Shown here piece by piece: positions 25,868-34,235 of a DNA stretch of 64,000 nt; the stretch's first letter is position 1; each line of letters begins with the position of its first letter. Location: the NCBI RefSeq assembly GCF_024171865.1, contig NZ_JAMTCN010000001.1, positions 124,001 through 188,000 on the forward strand, in the 5' to 3' direction. Source of the DNA: Prauserella aidingensis. Lineage in GTDB: Bacteria > Actinomycetota > Actinomycetes > Mycobacteriales > Pseudonocardiaceae. The notes under the pieces are model-generated. The model was not told where the DNA came from and did no database searches. It worked only from the letters and a program-made list of their open reading frames with translations. Position numbers and translations under genes: made by a program.

Positions 25868-25902
25868 GCCGCGGCCTTCGGACAAGCGTGGAGGTGACGG
25901 AC

Positions 25903-26925
25903 ATGACGGCACCACATGTGGCGGGCGGCCACGAGTCGACCGTCCGCCGTGGACAGTTCTGGATCCCCGGCGAGCGCGTCGTGGCCGAGCACGGAACCGT
26001 GCAGCGCGCCCCGATGTTCGTCTCGTGGGAGGCGCCGCAGGAGGGGGCTCACCCCGTGCCGCTCGTGCTCGTGCACGGCGGAGGCGGACAAGGCACCGAC
26101 TGGACGGGCACTCCCGACGGCAGGCCGGGATGGGCCACGCGGTTCGTCGAGGCCGGGTTCGCGGTCTACGTCGTCGACCGCTGCGGGCACGGCAGGTCGC
26201 CGTACCACCCGGACGTGATCGGGCCGATGGGAGCACAGTTCCCGTACGAGGCCGCCACGGCGCTGTTCCTGCCCGACGAGATGCGCGAGCACCAGACACA
26301 GTGGACGTTCGCGCGGGAGGTCGGCTCCGACGACGTCGACCAGCTCCTGAGTCCGATGGGCCCACTGCCCGCGGACCTCGCCGAGTCGCAACGCCTCGAC
26401 GCGGACCGGCTCGCCAAGCTCCTCGACCTCCTCGGCGAGGCGGTACTCGTGACGCACTCGGCGGGCGGGCCGGTCGGCTGGCTGGCCGCGGCCGCGCGGC
26501 CGGGGACCGTGGCGGCGATCGCCGCGATCGAACCGGTCGGGCCGCCCTTCGCGGAGATCCCCGGCATGGGCACGCTCAGCTGGGGCCTCACCAGCGCCGA
26601 GATCGCGTGCGACCCGCCCGCGGCCACTCCCGAGGAGGTGGCGGGGAGACGCATCCCCGGCCTGGCCGGCACGCCGGTCGCGGTGGTGACCGGCGGTGCC
26701 TCGGCGTTCGCGGACTTCGCGCCGCAGGTCGTGGACTTCCTGAGCGGAGCGGGTGCCGACGCCCGGCATGTGCACCTGCCCGACCACGGCATCACCGGCA
26801 ACGGTCACGCGCTGATCTTCGAGGCCAACTCGGACGAGACCGTCAAGCCGGTCATCGACTGGATTCTCACCGCCGTCGAGCCGCGTGTGACGGCCCCGGC
26901 ACCGACCGAAGGACGGACATCATGA
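25903..26925 (+). CDS. Alpha/beta hydrolase
   Basis: 340 residues from the ATG at 25903 with GGAGG eight bases upstream. Alpha/beta-hydrolase features: oxyanion region LVLVHGGGGQGTDW, strand VYVVDRCGHGRS, nucleophile elbow VTHSAGG, and a late His in DHGITGNGHALIF. It follows the ring-cleavage gene by 35 bases and overlaps the next gene (ATGA), so a role in cleaving a ring-fission product or ester is likely. The exact substrate cannot be told from sequence. Confidence 0.85.
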   Translation: MTAPHVAGGHESTVRRGQFWIPGERVVAEHGTVQRAPMFVSWEAPQEGAHPVPLVLVHGGGGQGTDWTGTPDGRPGWATRFVEAGFAVYVVDRCGHGRSPYHPDVIGPMGAQFPYEAATALFLPDEMREHQTQWTFAREVGSDDVDQLLSPMGPLPADLAESQRLDADRLAKLLDLLGEAVLVTHSAGGPVGWLAAAARPGTVAAIAAIEPVGPPFAEIPGMGTLSWGLTSAEIACDPPAATPEEVAGRRIPGLAGTPVAVVTGGASAFADFAPQVVDFLSGAGADARHVHLPDHGITGNGHALIFEANSDETVKPVIDWILTAVEPRVTAPAPTEGRTS

Positions 26926-28100
26926 ACCAGCTGCACGTCAGCGAGCACTTCGACCACATCATGGAGCGTCTCACCGCGATCACCCCGGTGCTGGAGGAGA
27001 ACGCCGACCAGGGCGAGGAACTGGGCAGGCTGGCCGACGAGAGCGCGAAGGCCCTGCGGGAGAGCGGCGCCCTGAAGATCGGCATTCCGCACGAACTCGG
27101 TGGGTACGAGTTCTCCCCGCGCCAGGTGATCGACACGATCGCGAAGGTGTCCTACGCGGACGCCTCCGCGGGCTGGGCGTTCATGGCCCTGCAGATGGTC
27201 ACCGGGACGACGGCCGCCTACCTGGGGCCGGAGGCCGTGGCGGACCTGTACCCCGACGTGGCCGACGATCGGTACGCCACGCTCGCAGGCCAGGGCACGA
27301 AGCTCGGCACCGCCGTCAAGGTCGACGGCGGCTACCGCATCAGCGGGCACTGGCACTTCGCGTCGGGAATGTCGATGGCGTCCCACATTCACACCGCCGC
27401 GTTCTGCGAGGAGACCGGCGAGGCGCTCATCTTCTCCCTTCCCAAGGAGCAGGTGACGGTCGTCGACAACTGGGACGTCATGGGCCTGCGCGGCACGGGC
27501 AGCCACGACTACGTGTGCGAGGACGTGTTCGTGCCCGCCACGCACGTCTACGAGATCGCGACGACGACCACCCTGCAGGGCGGGGCGATCTACCGCATGG
27601 GCCTGGCCAACATGTCCGGCATCTGCCACACCGGTTGGGCGCTCGGCGTGGGCAGGCGGATGCTCGACGAGATGAAGGCCCTGGCGGCCAAGAAGACCGG
27701 CGGCCCGAACGCGTCGGTGGACACCCAGCAGTTCTACGCGGAGTACGCCGAGGCCGAGGCGAAACTGCGGGCGGCCCGGGCGTGGGCGATGGAGGTGTGG
27801 GCCGACAACGAGGTCACCCTCGACGCGGGCGAACCGCTCGACACGGAGCAGGAGACACTCACCCGGCTGATGCTGAACAACACGACGTGGTCGGTGCACG
27901 CGGTGGGGCAGACCGTCTACAAGTGGGCGGCCACCGCGGCGCTGCGGCGCGGCGTCCTGCAGCGGTTCTTCCGTGATCTGCACGCGGGCACCCAGCACGT
28001 CACCTCAGGGCCGGTCGTGTTGCAGAACTGCGGCAAACTGCTCAGCGGCCTGGCGCCGAACGCGCAGTGGGTGTTCCTGGAGCTGCAGGAGGCGCAGTGA
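26922..28100 (+). CDS. Flavin-dependent monooxygenase of acyl-CoA dehydrogenase fold (HsaA/HpaB-like oxygenase component)
   Basis: 392 residues; start overlaps the hydrolase stop. It has the acyl-CoA-dehydrogenase fold of group D monooxygenases: IPHELGGYEFSPRQVIDTI, SYADASAGWAF, ISGHWHFASGMSMASHI, NWDVMGLRGTGSHDYVCEDV, and a C-terminal CGKLLSGLAPNAQWVFLELQ. The catalytic Glu of true dehydrogenases is not evident. The flavin reductase gene begins on its last base, as expected for the HsaA-HsaB type, which ortho-hydroxylates phenols with reduced flavin from the partner. It probably makes the hydroquinone or polyol that the LinE-like enzyme cleaves. Confidence 0.9.
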   Translation: MNQLHVSEHFDHIMERLTAITPVLEENADQGEELGRLADESAKALRESGALKIGIPHELGGYEFSPRQVIDTIAKVSYADASAGWAFMALQMVTGTTAAYLGPEAVADLYPDVADDRYATLAGQGTKLGTAVKVDGGYRISGHWHFASGMSMASHIHTAAFCEETGEALIFSLPKEQVTVVDNWDVMGLRGTGSHDYVCEDVFVPATHVYEIATTTTLQGGAIYRMGLANMSGICHTGWALGVGRRMLDEMKALAAKKTGGPNASVDTQQFYAEYAEAEAKLRAARAWAMEVWADNEVTLDAGEPLDTEQETLTRLMLNNTTWSVHAVGQTVYKWAATAALRRGVLQRFFRDLHAGTQHVTSGPVVLQNCGKLLSGLAPNAQWVFLELQEAQ

Positions 28101-28609
28101 TGTCGGAGTCCGACGAGGCCCTGGCCGAGCGGTTCGCGGCCGCGTTCCGCACGCATCCGGCCGGGGTCGCCATCATCACGGCCGACGACGGCTCGGGACC
28201 CGCCGGGCTCACGGCGACGTCGGTCATCTCGCTAAGCGCACGGCCCGCCCTGCTGGCGTTCTCGTTGTCGGCCCGCTCGTCGGCGGCGCCGCGCATCGAG
28301 GCGGCGGGCAGCGTCGTGGTGCACCTGCTCGACGCCGGGCAGGTCGACCTGGCGAAGCGGTTCGCCACGGGTGGCATCGACCGGTTCGCGCCGCCGTGCC
28401 GGTGGCACCGGTTGGCCACCGGTGAACCCGTGTTGTCGTCGGTGGGTACGTGGCTGCGGGGACGGATCGCCGACGGGCTGACGGCGGGTGGTTCGACACT
28501 GGTCGTGGTCGAGGTCGACGAGGTCGGTCCGGGCGCCGCGGCCGACGCGCCGCTCGTGTACCGGGACCGCACCTGGTACGCGCTCGACGAACGGGCGGTG
28601 ACCGCATGA
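28100..28609 (+). CDS. Flavin reductase component (HsaB/HpaC-like)
   Basis: 169 residues from the ATG at 28100, which shares its A with the preceding stop. FMN-binding split-barrel reductase: FRTHPAGVAIITADDGSG, GLTATSVISLSARPALLAFS and a C-terminal PLVYRDRTWYAL. It would supply reduced flavin to the adjacent monooxygenase. Its stop overlaps the esterase start (ATGA). Confidence 0.9.
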   Translation: MSESDEALAERFAAAFRTHPAGVAIITADDGSGPAGLTATSVISLSARPALLAFSLSARSSAAPRIEAAGSVVVHLLDAGQVDLAKRFATGGIDRFAPPCRWHRLATGEPVLSSVGTWLRGRIADGLTAGGSTLVVVEVDEVGPGAAADAPLVYRDRTWYALDERAVTA

Positions 28610-29241
28610 GCGCGCCGTTGCAGGAATGGGGCGCGGCGGCCGACCGGGCCGAGTTGGCCGTCCTGACGGTCCACGGCCGCGGGCAGGACCCGGCGTTCAT
28701 GCGGGAGACCTCGCAGCGGTTCGGACCGGCTCCGGTGCGGTTCTTCGCCCCGGAGGCCGAGGGCAACACGTGGTACCCGCTCTCGTTCCTCGAACCCGTG
28801 GACCGGAACGAACCGGCGCTCGGCCGGTCGTTGGAGGTGCTCGACGATGCGCTCGGGCGGATCGCACGGGCCGGGTTCGACGCGCGGCGGACCGTGCTCT
28901 GGGGTTTCTCGCAGGGCGCGTGCCTGGTCTCGCAGCTGATCCTCACCGCACCGCGCCCGGTGGCGGGCCTCGTCGTGTTCACCGGCGGGTACGTCGGTAC
29001 GGAGCCACCCGGGCCGGAGGAGGGTTCGCTGCAGGGTGTCCCGGCCGTGGTGCGGAGCATCGAGCACGATCCGTGGGTGCCGCGGAACCGGGTCGAGGCG
29101 ACGACGGAGCTGCTGCGCCGGGCGGGTGCGGACGTCGATCACCGGATCGACCCGGGCGACGAGCACATCATCACCGACGAGGCGTGCCGGACGGCGACCG
29201 AGTTGCTCGTCGCCACGGCCGCGCGAGTGTCGTCGGGGTGA
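28606..29241 (+). CDS. Phospholipase/carboxylesterase-family hydrolase (MhqD-like)
   Basis: 211 residues. Alpha/beta hydrolase of the carboxylesterase type: VLTVHGRGQDPAFM, nucleophile WGFSQGACL, Asp in EHDPWVP and His in GDEHIIT make the expected triad. In Bacillus the quinone-responsive MhqD hydrolase accompanies MhqO ring-cleaving dioxygenases, and this operon joins the same two families. It ends the operon and is followed by a strong hairpin. Confidence 0.87.
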   Translation: MSAPLQEWGAAADRAELAVLTVHGRGQDPAFMRETSQRFGPAPVRFFAPEAEGNTWYPLSFLEPVDRNEPALGRSLEVLDDALGRIARAGFDARRTVLWGFSQGACLVSQLILTAPRPVAGLVVFTGGYVGTEPPGPEEGSLQGVPAVVRSIEHDPWVPRNRVEATTELLRRAGADVDHRIDPGDEHIITDEACRTATELLVATAARVSSG

Positions 29242-29263
29242 CCACCTCGGGGCGAGGATCGTG

Positions 29264-29305
29264 ACCGTCCCCGGCAGCCGCGGATCCGTGGCTGCCGGGG
29301 ACGGT
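29264..29305 (+). terminator. Strong hairpin terminator of the ring-cleavage operon
   Basis: Perfect 16-base arms ACCGTCCCCGGCAGCC and GGCTGCCGGGGACGGT with a ten-base loop that is itself mostly self-complementary, 22 bases after the esterase stop. No T-run, as is common in GC-rich actinobacteria. Confidence 0.8.
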
Positions 29306-29759
29306 TCGCGTGTCCGCCCGACACCTGGTTCTGCGGGGACCGTCGAGTGGCTCGATCGAGTGAGAATCGTTGCCGGGCCTCGGCGGTCGAGGACACCGCG
29401 GAGCCCGCGAGGCACGGAACGCGAGCTGCTCGCGATGGCGCCGTCGGTGCGTTTGCCGTGGTGAGGCGCCGCGGGGTCGCCACGCCGGCGGCCGGCGACG
29501 CGCCCGTCCGCCCCGTGCACGTGGGGCTCTCGGCGGGGGTTACCGTGACCGCGGCCACGTCGTAATCAACTCGTGACAACAACGTCGTCGGCGGCCGGAA
29601 CGGCCGATTCCGTGGCACAGCGCCGTCAAGGTGACACAGCGAGAAGAACGGTCATTCGGGGCAACGGCGCCCCCTCGCGCCGGCGGTGGTCGTTCGTGTC
29701 GACGGTGGCCATCGGCGCCCACGACGGTCACAGCTCACCCCGCAGGAGGTATCGACACC
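29306..29759. other. Non-coding spacer before the TylF-like methyltransferase gene
   Basis: About 450 bases with no convincing gene: open frames here lack ribosome sites and known domains. It must hold the promoter for the gene at 29760. An AGGAGGT ribosome site closes the region at 29744-29750. Confidence 0.5.
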
Positions 29760-30551
29760 GTGCTCGAGAAGAAGCGTCACAAGGCGGAGCAGTTGGCCAG
29801 GGGTGCCTACCGTGCGGTGCGGGACCGGGGTCGCTCCCGCGACGTCGAACGGCTCGAAGCGGAGGTGGCGGCCCTCCGCAAGGACGTGAAGCGCGTGCTG
29901 GACCGGGTCGTCGAGTTCGAGATCCGGTCGCGGCGCGACACGGTGTACGCGGGTGATCAGGAAGCGGCGCTGGAAAGTCACCATTTCGCGCGGGAGAACA
30001 TGATCGGGGCGGAGCATTTCCGCACGCCCGCCGAGACGCTGCGGCATGCGCTGTCGCTCGCGCCGACCGGTGGACTCGCGTTCGAATTCGGGGTGGCCAC
30101 CGGCAACACGCTTCGCCTGATCACGTCGGTCCGCGACGACAAGCAGGTCTTCGGCTTCGACTCGTTCCAGGGGCTCCCCGAACCGTGGCTGGTCGGGATC
30201 CAGGCCGGCACCTTCGCACGTGAGGACCTGCCGGACGTGCCCGGTGCGGAACTGGTCGTTGGCTGGTTCGAGGACACGCTGCCGGACTTCCTCGACCAGC
30301 ACCCGGGCCCGGTGGACTTCCTGCACATCGACAGCGACCTCTACAGCTCGGCGAAGACGGTGCTCGACCTCGTCGGGCCCCGGCTGCGCCCCGGCAGCAT
30401 CGTCGCTTTCGACGAGTACTTCAACTACCCGGGCTGGCAGGAGCACGAGCACAAGGCCTGGCAGGAGTACGTCGAGCGCACGGGCACCTCGTTCACCTAC
30501 GAGGCCTACACCTACGCCAACCGGCAGGTGGTCGTCCGCATCACCGGGTGA
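29760..30551 (+). CDS. Class I SAM methyltransferase, TylF/macrocin O-methyltransferase-like, with N-terminal coiled coil
   Basis: 263 residues from the GTG at 29760, chosen for AGGAGGT ten bases before it; the frame is open for 129 bases further upstream without a ribosome site. Residues ~25-55 are a charged coiled-coil-like helix (VERLEAEVAALRKDVKRVL). The catalytic domain has FEFGVATGNTLRLIT (SAM), FGFDSFQGLPEPW, FLHIDSDLYSSAKTVLD and FDEYFNYPGW, the pattern of TylF-like sugar O-methyltransferases and related proteins. The gene stands alone, so the substrate is unknown. It could be a distant tailoring enzyme or a surface-glycan methyltransferase. Confidence 0.85.
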   Translation: MLEKKRHKAEQLARGAYRAVRDRGRSRDVERLEAEVAALRKDVKRVLDRVVEFEIRSRRDTVYAGDQEAALESHHFARENMIGAEHFRTPAETLRHALSLAPTGGLAFEFGVATGNTLRLITSVRDDKQVFGFDSFQGLPEPWLVGIQAGTFAREDLPDVPGAELVVGWFEDTLPDFLDQHPGPVDFLHIDSDLYSSAKTVLDLVGPRLRPGSIVAFDEYFNYPGWQEHEHKAWQEYVERTGTSFTYEAYTYANRQVVVRITG

Positions 30552-30572
30552 CCGCCGTCCCGGACGTGGGAT

Positions 30573-31214
30573 TCAGGTCCGCGCCGTGGCTCCTCGGAGC
30601 TGGGCGGCCACGGCGCGGCGGAACGCCTCCACGCTCGCCGTACTGCCGGGTTCGGGTGGCGTCACGGCACCGTTGCCCGCGATGCGGTCGAACACGAGGC
30701 CCTCGGCCAGGGCCACGAGGTCGGCACCCGCGGTCTCCGGGTCCGGGGCACCCAACGCGTCGAGCAACGCGACCGCGGCGGGCACGGAGAACGCGGCACG
30801 CGCGAGGACCGGGTGGAGTTCCCCGTCTCCGGAGGTCTCGACGACCAGCGCGTAACGCGCCACGGTGTCCCGTCGGCGGGTTCCGACGGTGTGGTCGAGG
30901 AACGTGGCGATGCGCGCGGCGGCGGCGTCGATGTCGTCGGCGTCCGGCATGTCCGCGGTGTTCCTGGTGTCGGCCGGTTCGGGGTCGCTGCCGGTGCCCG
31001 CGACCCCGTCGAAGTCCGCGCGCGCTCGTGCGGCGAGCCGGTGCACCGCGGCGGCCAGCAGCGTCCGCCGGGTGCGCAGGTAGTACGACGTGGACCCCGC
31101 CGGGAGTCCGAGCCGGGTGTCGACGGCGCGGTGCGTCAGGGCGCGTGCTCCGTGGTCGGCCACGATGTCCAGCGCCGCCTCCGCCATGAGGGTGCGGCGA
31201 TCTCGATCACTCAT
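30573..31214 (-). CDS. TetR-family transcriptional regulator
   Basis: 213 residues from the ATG at 31214; the frame extends further but the N-terminal helix-turn-helix starts here (RRTLMAEAALDIVADHGARA, GLPAGSTSYYLRTRRTLL). The C-terminal ligand domain is poorly conserved, with a Asp/Ala-rich loop around residues 75-100. It is divergent from the ZapE-like ATPase gene, and two tandem operator-like repeats lie between the two starts, so it most likely represses itself and that gene. Confidence 0.88.
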   Translation of the reverse strand: MSDRDRRTLMAEAALDIVADHGARALTHRAVDTRLGLPAGSTSYYLRTRRTLLAAAVHRLAARARADFDGVAGTGSDPEPADTRNTADMPDADDIDAAAARIATFLDHTVGTRRRDTVARYALVVETSGDGELHPVLARAAFSVPAAVALLDALGAPDPETAGADLVALAEGLVFDRIAGNGAVTPPEPGSTASVEAFRRAVAAQLRGATART

Positions 31215-31240
31215 CGGCCCGCCTTCCGCTTGTCCGCAGT

Positions 31241-31276
31241 ACTCTTCAACCGTAGAGGACTCTTCAGGTGTAGAGG
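31241..31276. promoter_or_regulatory. Tandem 18-base operator between TetR and ZapE genes
   Basis: Two adjoining 18-mers, ACTCTTCAACCGTAGAGG (31241-31258) and ACTCTTCAGGTGTAGAGG (31259-31276), differ only in three central bases. Each is an imperfect dyad (CTCTTC...GTAGAG). The second includes part of the ribosome site of the gene at 31285 and the first lies 26 bases from the TetR start. Spacing close to two helical turns suits two TetR dimers on one face. Confidence 0.75.
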
Positions 31277-31284
31277 AGCGGCGG

Positions 31285-32331
31285 ATGGGCGGGACTGCTG
31301 CATTCACGACGGCGTTCACGACGGCGGCCGCGCAGCGGGGGTTCCGGCTGGACGATGCGCAGCGAGACGCGGCTGCGGTGCTCGCCGCGCTGGGGGAGCG
31401 GTTGGCGAGGCGGTTCGTGCGCCGTCGTCCCGGCGGTGTGTACCTGTACGGACCGGCAGGCCGGGGCAAGACGTTCCTCGCCGACACGTTCTGCGACGCG
31501 GTCGCGGTGCCGGCGCTGCGCGTGCACTGCCATGCGTTCTTCGATCGGTTGCACGGCGCGGTGTTCCGGTGCGGTTCGGTCGAGGCGGCCGTCGCCGAGT
31601 TGATCGGGCACGCCCGGCTCGTGGTGTTCGACGAGTTCCACGTCGCGACTCCGGGGGACGCCGCGTTGGTCACGCGGTTGCTCGACGTACTGGCGGACCG
31701 GAGGGTCGCCCTCGTGGCGACGTCGAACGACCACCCGGACGAGTTGCTGCCCGATCCGCTGTATCACCACCTCTTCCTGCCCGGCATCGCGGTGATCAAG
31801 CGGCGCCTGGACGTCGTCGCCGTGGCGGGGCCGACGGATCACCGGACACGGGGCGGGCCCGCCGGTGGTTTCGGCGGGGTTCATGTCCGGTGCACCGGTC
31901 CCGGCGACGTCGTCGCCGCCGGTCTGGCTCCGCCGTCGGCGGAGGAGCGTTCGCAGGTACGGGGGACCGGGAGAACGCTGCCGGCACTGGCGGTGCGCGC
32001 CGACAGCGGTGTCCCGGCCGTGAACGGCGAGGTGTGGTTCGACTTCGGCGAGCTGTGCGAACGGCCGACGTCCACTCACGACTACCTGGCACTGGCCGAG
32101 CGCTTCGGGACATGGGTGCTCAGCGGGGTGCGTCCGCCGCGCAGCCCGGACGGCTGGCAGCGGCTGGTGAATCTGGTGGACGTCCTTCACGATCGCGGCA
32201 GGACGCTGCATCTGATCGCCGACCGCAGCTTGCCGGAACTGCTCGCGCACCGTCCACAGGGGACGGATCGAACCGCGAGCAGGCTGGGGTTGTTGCGAGA
32301 GTCGTCGCCGGAGGCGCCGCCTGTCGGGTGA
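31285..32331 (+). CDS. zapE: AFG1/ZapE-family ATPase
   Basis: 348 residues from the ATG at 31285, behind AGAGGAG. P-loop ATPase of the AFG1/ZapE family: YLYGPAGRGKTFLADTF (Walker A, residues ~52-68), LRVHCHAFFDRLH, LVVFDEFHVATPGDAAL (Walker B) and LVATSNDHPDELLPD (sensor 1). ZapE helps Z-ring constriction in Gram-negative bacteria and AFG1 degrades mitochondrial proteins; the role in actinobacteria is not established. It sits opposite a TetR gene with shared operators, an unexpected control for such a gene. Confidence 0.87.
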   Translation: MGGTAAFTTAFTTAAAQRGFRLDDAQRDAAAVLAALGERLARRFVRRRPGGVYLYGPAGRGKTFLADTFCDAVAVPALRVHCHAFFDRLHGAVFRCGSVEAAVAELIGHARLVVFDEFHVATPGDAALVTRLLDVLADRRVALVATSNDHPDELLPDPLYHHLFLPGIAVIKRRLDVVAVAGPTDHRTRGGPAGGFGGVHVRCTGPGDVVAAGLAPPSAEERSQVRGTGRTLPALAVRADSGVPAVNGEVWFDFGELCERPTSTHDYLALAERFGTWVLSGVRPPRSPDGWQRLVNLVDVLHDRGRTLHLIADRSLPELLAHRPQGTDRTASRLGLLRESSPEAPPVG

Positions 32332-32394
32332 CCGCGCGGGACGCCGTCGCGCATGCGGGGCAGCGTCGCGAACGGTCGCGGGCGCCGGTGGTGT

Positions 32395-32847
32395 TCAGCG
32401 CGGTGCGGCCGTCTCGCGGAGAGAACGCACCTCGGCGAGGCTGTCGGCCAGGGTGCGTTCGCCCAGCACTCCGAGGACGGCCTGTTCGGTGTCGGCATTC
32501 AGTCTGCTGAAGAACTCCTCGGTGTTGGCCGTCGCCTCGCAGGACGCGGTGTCGGGGCGGCAGGCCCACAACGGCTTGTCCCCGACGGAACACCGGTAGA
32601 TCTCGGCGAGAGTGATCTCGTCGGCGGGGCGGGCGAGTCGGGCTCCGCCTGCGCGTCCCTTCGTCGATTCGACGAGGCCGCCGTGGACGAGCGGCACGAG
32701 CAGTTTGCGGACCAGGCTCGGGTTGGTCGCCAGGACGTCCGCGAGCTGCGCCGAGCTCGACGTCGGCGGGTCGGCGGGGTCGTGCTCCGCGGTGGCGGCG
32801 AGGTAGAGCATCGCCTTCAGCGCGCTCGAGAACCGAATGTCCAGCAC
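32395..32847 (-). CDS. Rrf2-family transcriptional regulator with three cysteines
   Basis: 150 residues from the GTG at 32847, chosen because AGGTGG lies nine bases upstream and the protein then begins at the family's usual position (LDIRFSSALKAMLYLAA). The winged helix has SSSAQLADVLATNPSLVRKLL followed by the wing GRAGGARLARPADEITLAEIY. Three Cys follow (RCSVGDKPLWACRPDTASC), spaced C-X9-C-X6-C, close to the Fe-S cysteines of IscR/NsrR-type members but not identical in spacing. It is divergent from the flavin reductase gene at 33059, so a redox or electrophile response is plausible. Confidence 0.88.
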   Translation of the reverse strand: MLDIRFSSALKAMLYLAATAEHDPADPPTSSSAQLADVLATNPSLVRKLLVPLVHGGLVESTKGRAGGARLARPADEITLAEIYRCSVGDKPLWACRPDTASCEATANTEEFFSRLNADTEQAVLGVLGERTLADSLAEVRSLRETAAPR

Positions 32848-33058
32848 GTGCCCGTTCACCACCTTCCTGTTCCATAGCTCCAGCGTACCGGCGGCGCGGG
32901 ATTCCCGTGCGCCCAATGGTATTCGACACAGTTACAGTTTCGCCGCGGATATGTATGTTTGACAGGAGCAGTTTTCGTCCCGGATTCGGTACGCGGTGTC
33001 CGTGCCGACGGCGCCGCCGGTCCTGACAGTGCAGTAGTCGAAACGCAGTAGGAGCAGC
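32848..33058. promoter_or_regulatory. Divergent promoter region between Rrf2 and old-yellow-enzyme genes
   Basis: Notably A/T-richer than its surroundings. It has a perfect plus-strand -35 element TTGACA at 32959-32964, with only a weak -10 (GGATTC) about 17 bases on. A perfect 11-base palindrome CGGGATTCCCG lies at 32897-32907. These are candidate control sites for the two divergent genes; the regulator site itself is not proven. Confidence 0.5.
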
Positions 33059-34177
33059 ATGTCCACACGCGCCGCACAGGCCCTCGCCCGCCCGTTCACC
33101 CTGGGCTCGGCGGAGCTGCCGAACCGGATCGTCATGGCGCCGATGACGCGGGCGTTCTCGCCGTACGGTGTCCCCGGCGACGACGTCGCGGCCTACTACA
33201 GCAGGCGTGCCGCCGCGGGCACGGGCCTGATCATCACCGAGGGCACGTACGTCGACCATCCGTCCGCGGGCGACATCGGGAAGGCGCCGCGGTTCCACGG
33301 CGAGGACTCCTTCGCCGGCTGGCGGCGCGTCGTCGACGCGGTACACGCCGAGGGCGGCACGATCATGCCGCAGCTGTGGCACGTGGGCATCCAGCGGGTG
33401 GCCGGGAAGCCGCCGTATCCGGAGGCGCCGTCGGTGGGGCCCTCCGGTGTGGCGCTGGACGGCACAGAGGGTGCGGGCGACGCGCTCACCTCGGCCGACA
33501 TCGACCGGATCGTCGAGGCGTTCGCCGAGGCCGCGGCGCAGGCCGAGCGGATCGGGTTCGACGGTGTCGAGCTCCACGGCGCCCACGGGTACCTGATCGA
33601 CCAGTTCCTGTGGGAGCGCACCAACCGCCGCACGGACGGGTACGGCGGTGACGCGGCCTCGCGGACGCGGTTCGCGGCCGACATCGTGCGCGCCGTGCGC
33701 GAGCGGGTGTCTCCCGACTTCCCGGTGTTGTTCCGCTTCTCGCAGTGGAAGGCCGACAACTACGACGCGAAGCTCGCGACCACGCCGGACGAACTGCAGG
33801 AAGTGCTCGGCCCGATCGCCTCGGCCGGTGTGACGGCCTTCCACGCCTCGGGGCGACGCTACTGGGAGCCGGAGTTCCCCGACTACGACTCGACGTTGAA
33901 CATCGGCGGCTGGGCCCGCAAGGTCACGGGCAAACCGGTCATCACGGTCGGGTCGGTCGGACTCGACGCGGTGTTCAGCCCGGAGACCTTCCAGGGTGCG
34001 GGAGCGGGTGTGCAGAGCATCGAGGGGCTGCTGGAACGGTTCGAACGCGACGAGTTCGACCTGGTCGCCGTCGGCCGAGCACTGCTCGCGGACCCGGAGT
34101 GGGCGAGCAAGGTGCTCGGCGGTCGCGAAGCCGAGCTCGTCCCCTTCACCAAGGACGCCGTGCAGACGCTGCACTGA
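33059..34177 (+). CDS. Old yellow enzyme-type FMN ene-reductase / NADH:flavin oxidoreductase
   Basis: 372 residues; AGGAG nine bases before the ATG. TIM-barrel FMN protein with the OYE order of motifs: PNRIVMAPMTRAFS near the N-terminus, GLIITEGTYVDHPSAG, MPQLWHVGIQR (His), GFDGVELHGAHGYLIDQFL, TNRRTDGYGG and a C-terminal VAVGRALLADPEW. Such enzymes reduce activated C=C bonds, quinones or nitro compounds with NAD(P)H. It is divergent from the Rrf2 gene and ends at a hairpin. Confidence 0.92.
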   Translation: MSTRAAQALARPFTLGSAELPNRIVMAPMTRAFSPYGVPGDDVAAYYSRRAAAGTGLIITEGTYVDHPSAGDIGKAPRFHGEDSFAGWRRVVDAVHAEGGTIMPQLWHVGIQRVAGKPPYPEAPSVGPSGVALDGTEGAGDALTSADIDRIVEAFAEAAAQAERIGFDGVELHGAHGYLIDQFLWERTNRRTDGYGGDAASRTRFAADIVRAVRERVSPDFPVLFRFSQWKADNYDAKLATTPDELQEVLGPIASAGVTAFHASGRRYWEPEFPDYDSTLNIGGWARKVTGKPVITVGSVGLDAVFSPETFQGAGAGVQSIEGLLERFERDEFDLVAVGRALLADPEWASKVLGGREAELVPFTKDAVQTLH

Positions 34178-34185
34178 CGCGTGCG

Positions 34186-34227
34186 GGGCCGGTGACGGCG
34201 ACGTGCGGCTGCCGCCGTCACCGGCCC
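34186..34227. terminator. Bidirectional hairpin terminator
   Basis: Perfect 15-base arms GGGCCGGTGACGGCG (34186-34200) and CGCCGTCACCGGCCC (34213-34227) with a 12-base loop, between the convergent ene-reductase and luciferase-like genes. Confidence 0.8.
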
Positions 34228-34235
34228 GGTGGTCG

